Source: Cyclobacteriaceae bacterium (GTDB taxonomy: Bacteria; Bacteroidota; Bacteroidia; Cytophagales; Cyclobacteriaceae). From it: a DNA stretch of 50,431 bases. The notes below the pieces were generated by a model that was not told where the DNA came from, did not search any database, and saw only the letters and a program-made list of their open reading frames with translations. Both the position numbers and the translations under genes were made by a program. The number at the start of each line of letters is the position of its first letter. Position 1 is the first letter of the stretch. The stretch is taken from the NCBI GenBank assembly GCA_016786585.1, contig JAEUUI010000010.1, positions 1-50,431 on the forward strand. The letters are read 5' to 3'. This document shows, in pieces, positions 50,344 to 50,431 of the stretch.

Positions 50344-50431
50344 TAAAATCCTGCTCAAATCCCTTTAAAACGCGGATTACTTCATTCTCACGGGCGGTTC
50401 GACACTTGCCATTTTCGATGATCAAATTTTC

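Overview
The window looks like a Bacteroidota chromosome, probably a member of the Cytophagales. It has a SusC/SusD outer-membrane uptake operon, several intergenic boxes fitting the phylum's TAnnTTTG promoter element, lipoproteins with short Bacteroidota-type lipoboxes, and a 16S rRNA 5' end whose sequence suits the phylum. The species cannot be named from what is visible.

Positions 1-25469 are ordinary core chromosome. The 5' end of a 16S rRNA gene with its promoter and leader (minus strand) is followed by fur-like, STAS and purA genes, a bifunctional (p)ppGpp synthetase/hydrolase, tRNA-Leu, then trigger factor, clpP and clpX. Next come lpxB and queD. A four-gene SusC/SusD operon (17021 down to 10436) encodes the receptor, the SusD lipoprotein, a DUF1735 lipoprotein and a Calx-beta lipoprotein, and ends in a strong terminator. 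A minus-strand run follows: lepA, folD, queE, pabB, a pabC-like gene and an OmpA/PD40/TPR protein. A plus-strand carboxypeptidase-regulatory-domain protein and tRNA-Arg(CCG) complete the core part.

Positions 25457-50305 are an integrated mobilizable element of about 24.8 kb in the 3' end of tRNA-Arg. A 15-bp direct repeat (CCTGCCAGGGCTACC) marks both ends. Its mobility module is a large serine recombinase, a small overlapping gene, a relaxase and a MobC-like accessory protein. No conjugation (type IV secretion) genes are visible, so it probably borrows a transfer machine. An oriT-like stem-loop and a block of short palindromes and alternating purine-pyrimidine sequence lie between the mobility and cargo regions.

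The cargo is almost entirely of anti-phage type. It starts with an XRE regulator divergent from three unknown genes, with a perfect operator palindrome inside the promoter spacer. Next is a two-gene cassette of an Mrr-like endonuclease and a second PD-(D/E)XK protein. Then comes a tightly coupled operon of PLD-helicase, Eco57I/PglX-like adenine methylase and SMC-like ATPase, matching the helicase-methylase-ATPase (Hma-type) arrangement. Finally, on the opposite strand, a TM0106-family RecB-like nuclease/RNase H-like/SF1 helicase fusion precedes a second, divergent PLD-helicase. These last two genes are the best candidates for an under-described system.

The insertion is informative in detail. 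The last residues of the recombinase are encoded by the antisense strand of the tRNA, the encoded CCA end of the tRNA appears to be lost on integration, and the likely original tRNA terminator now sits at the far end of the element.
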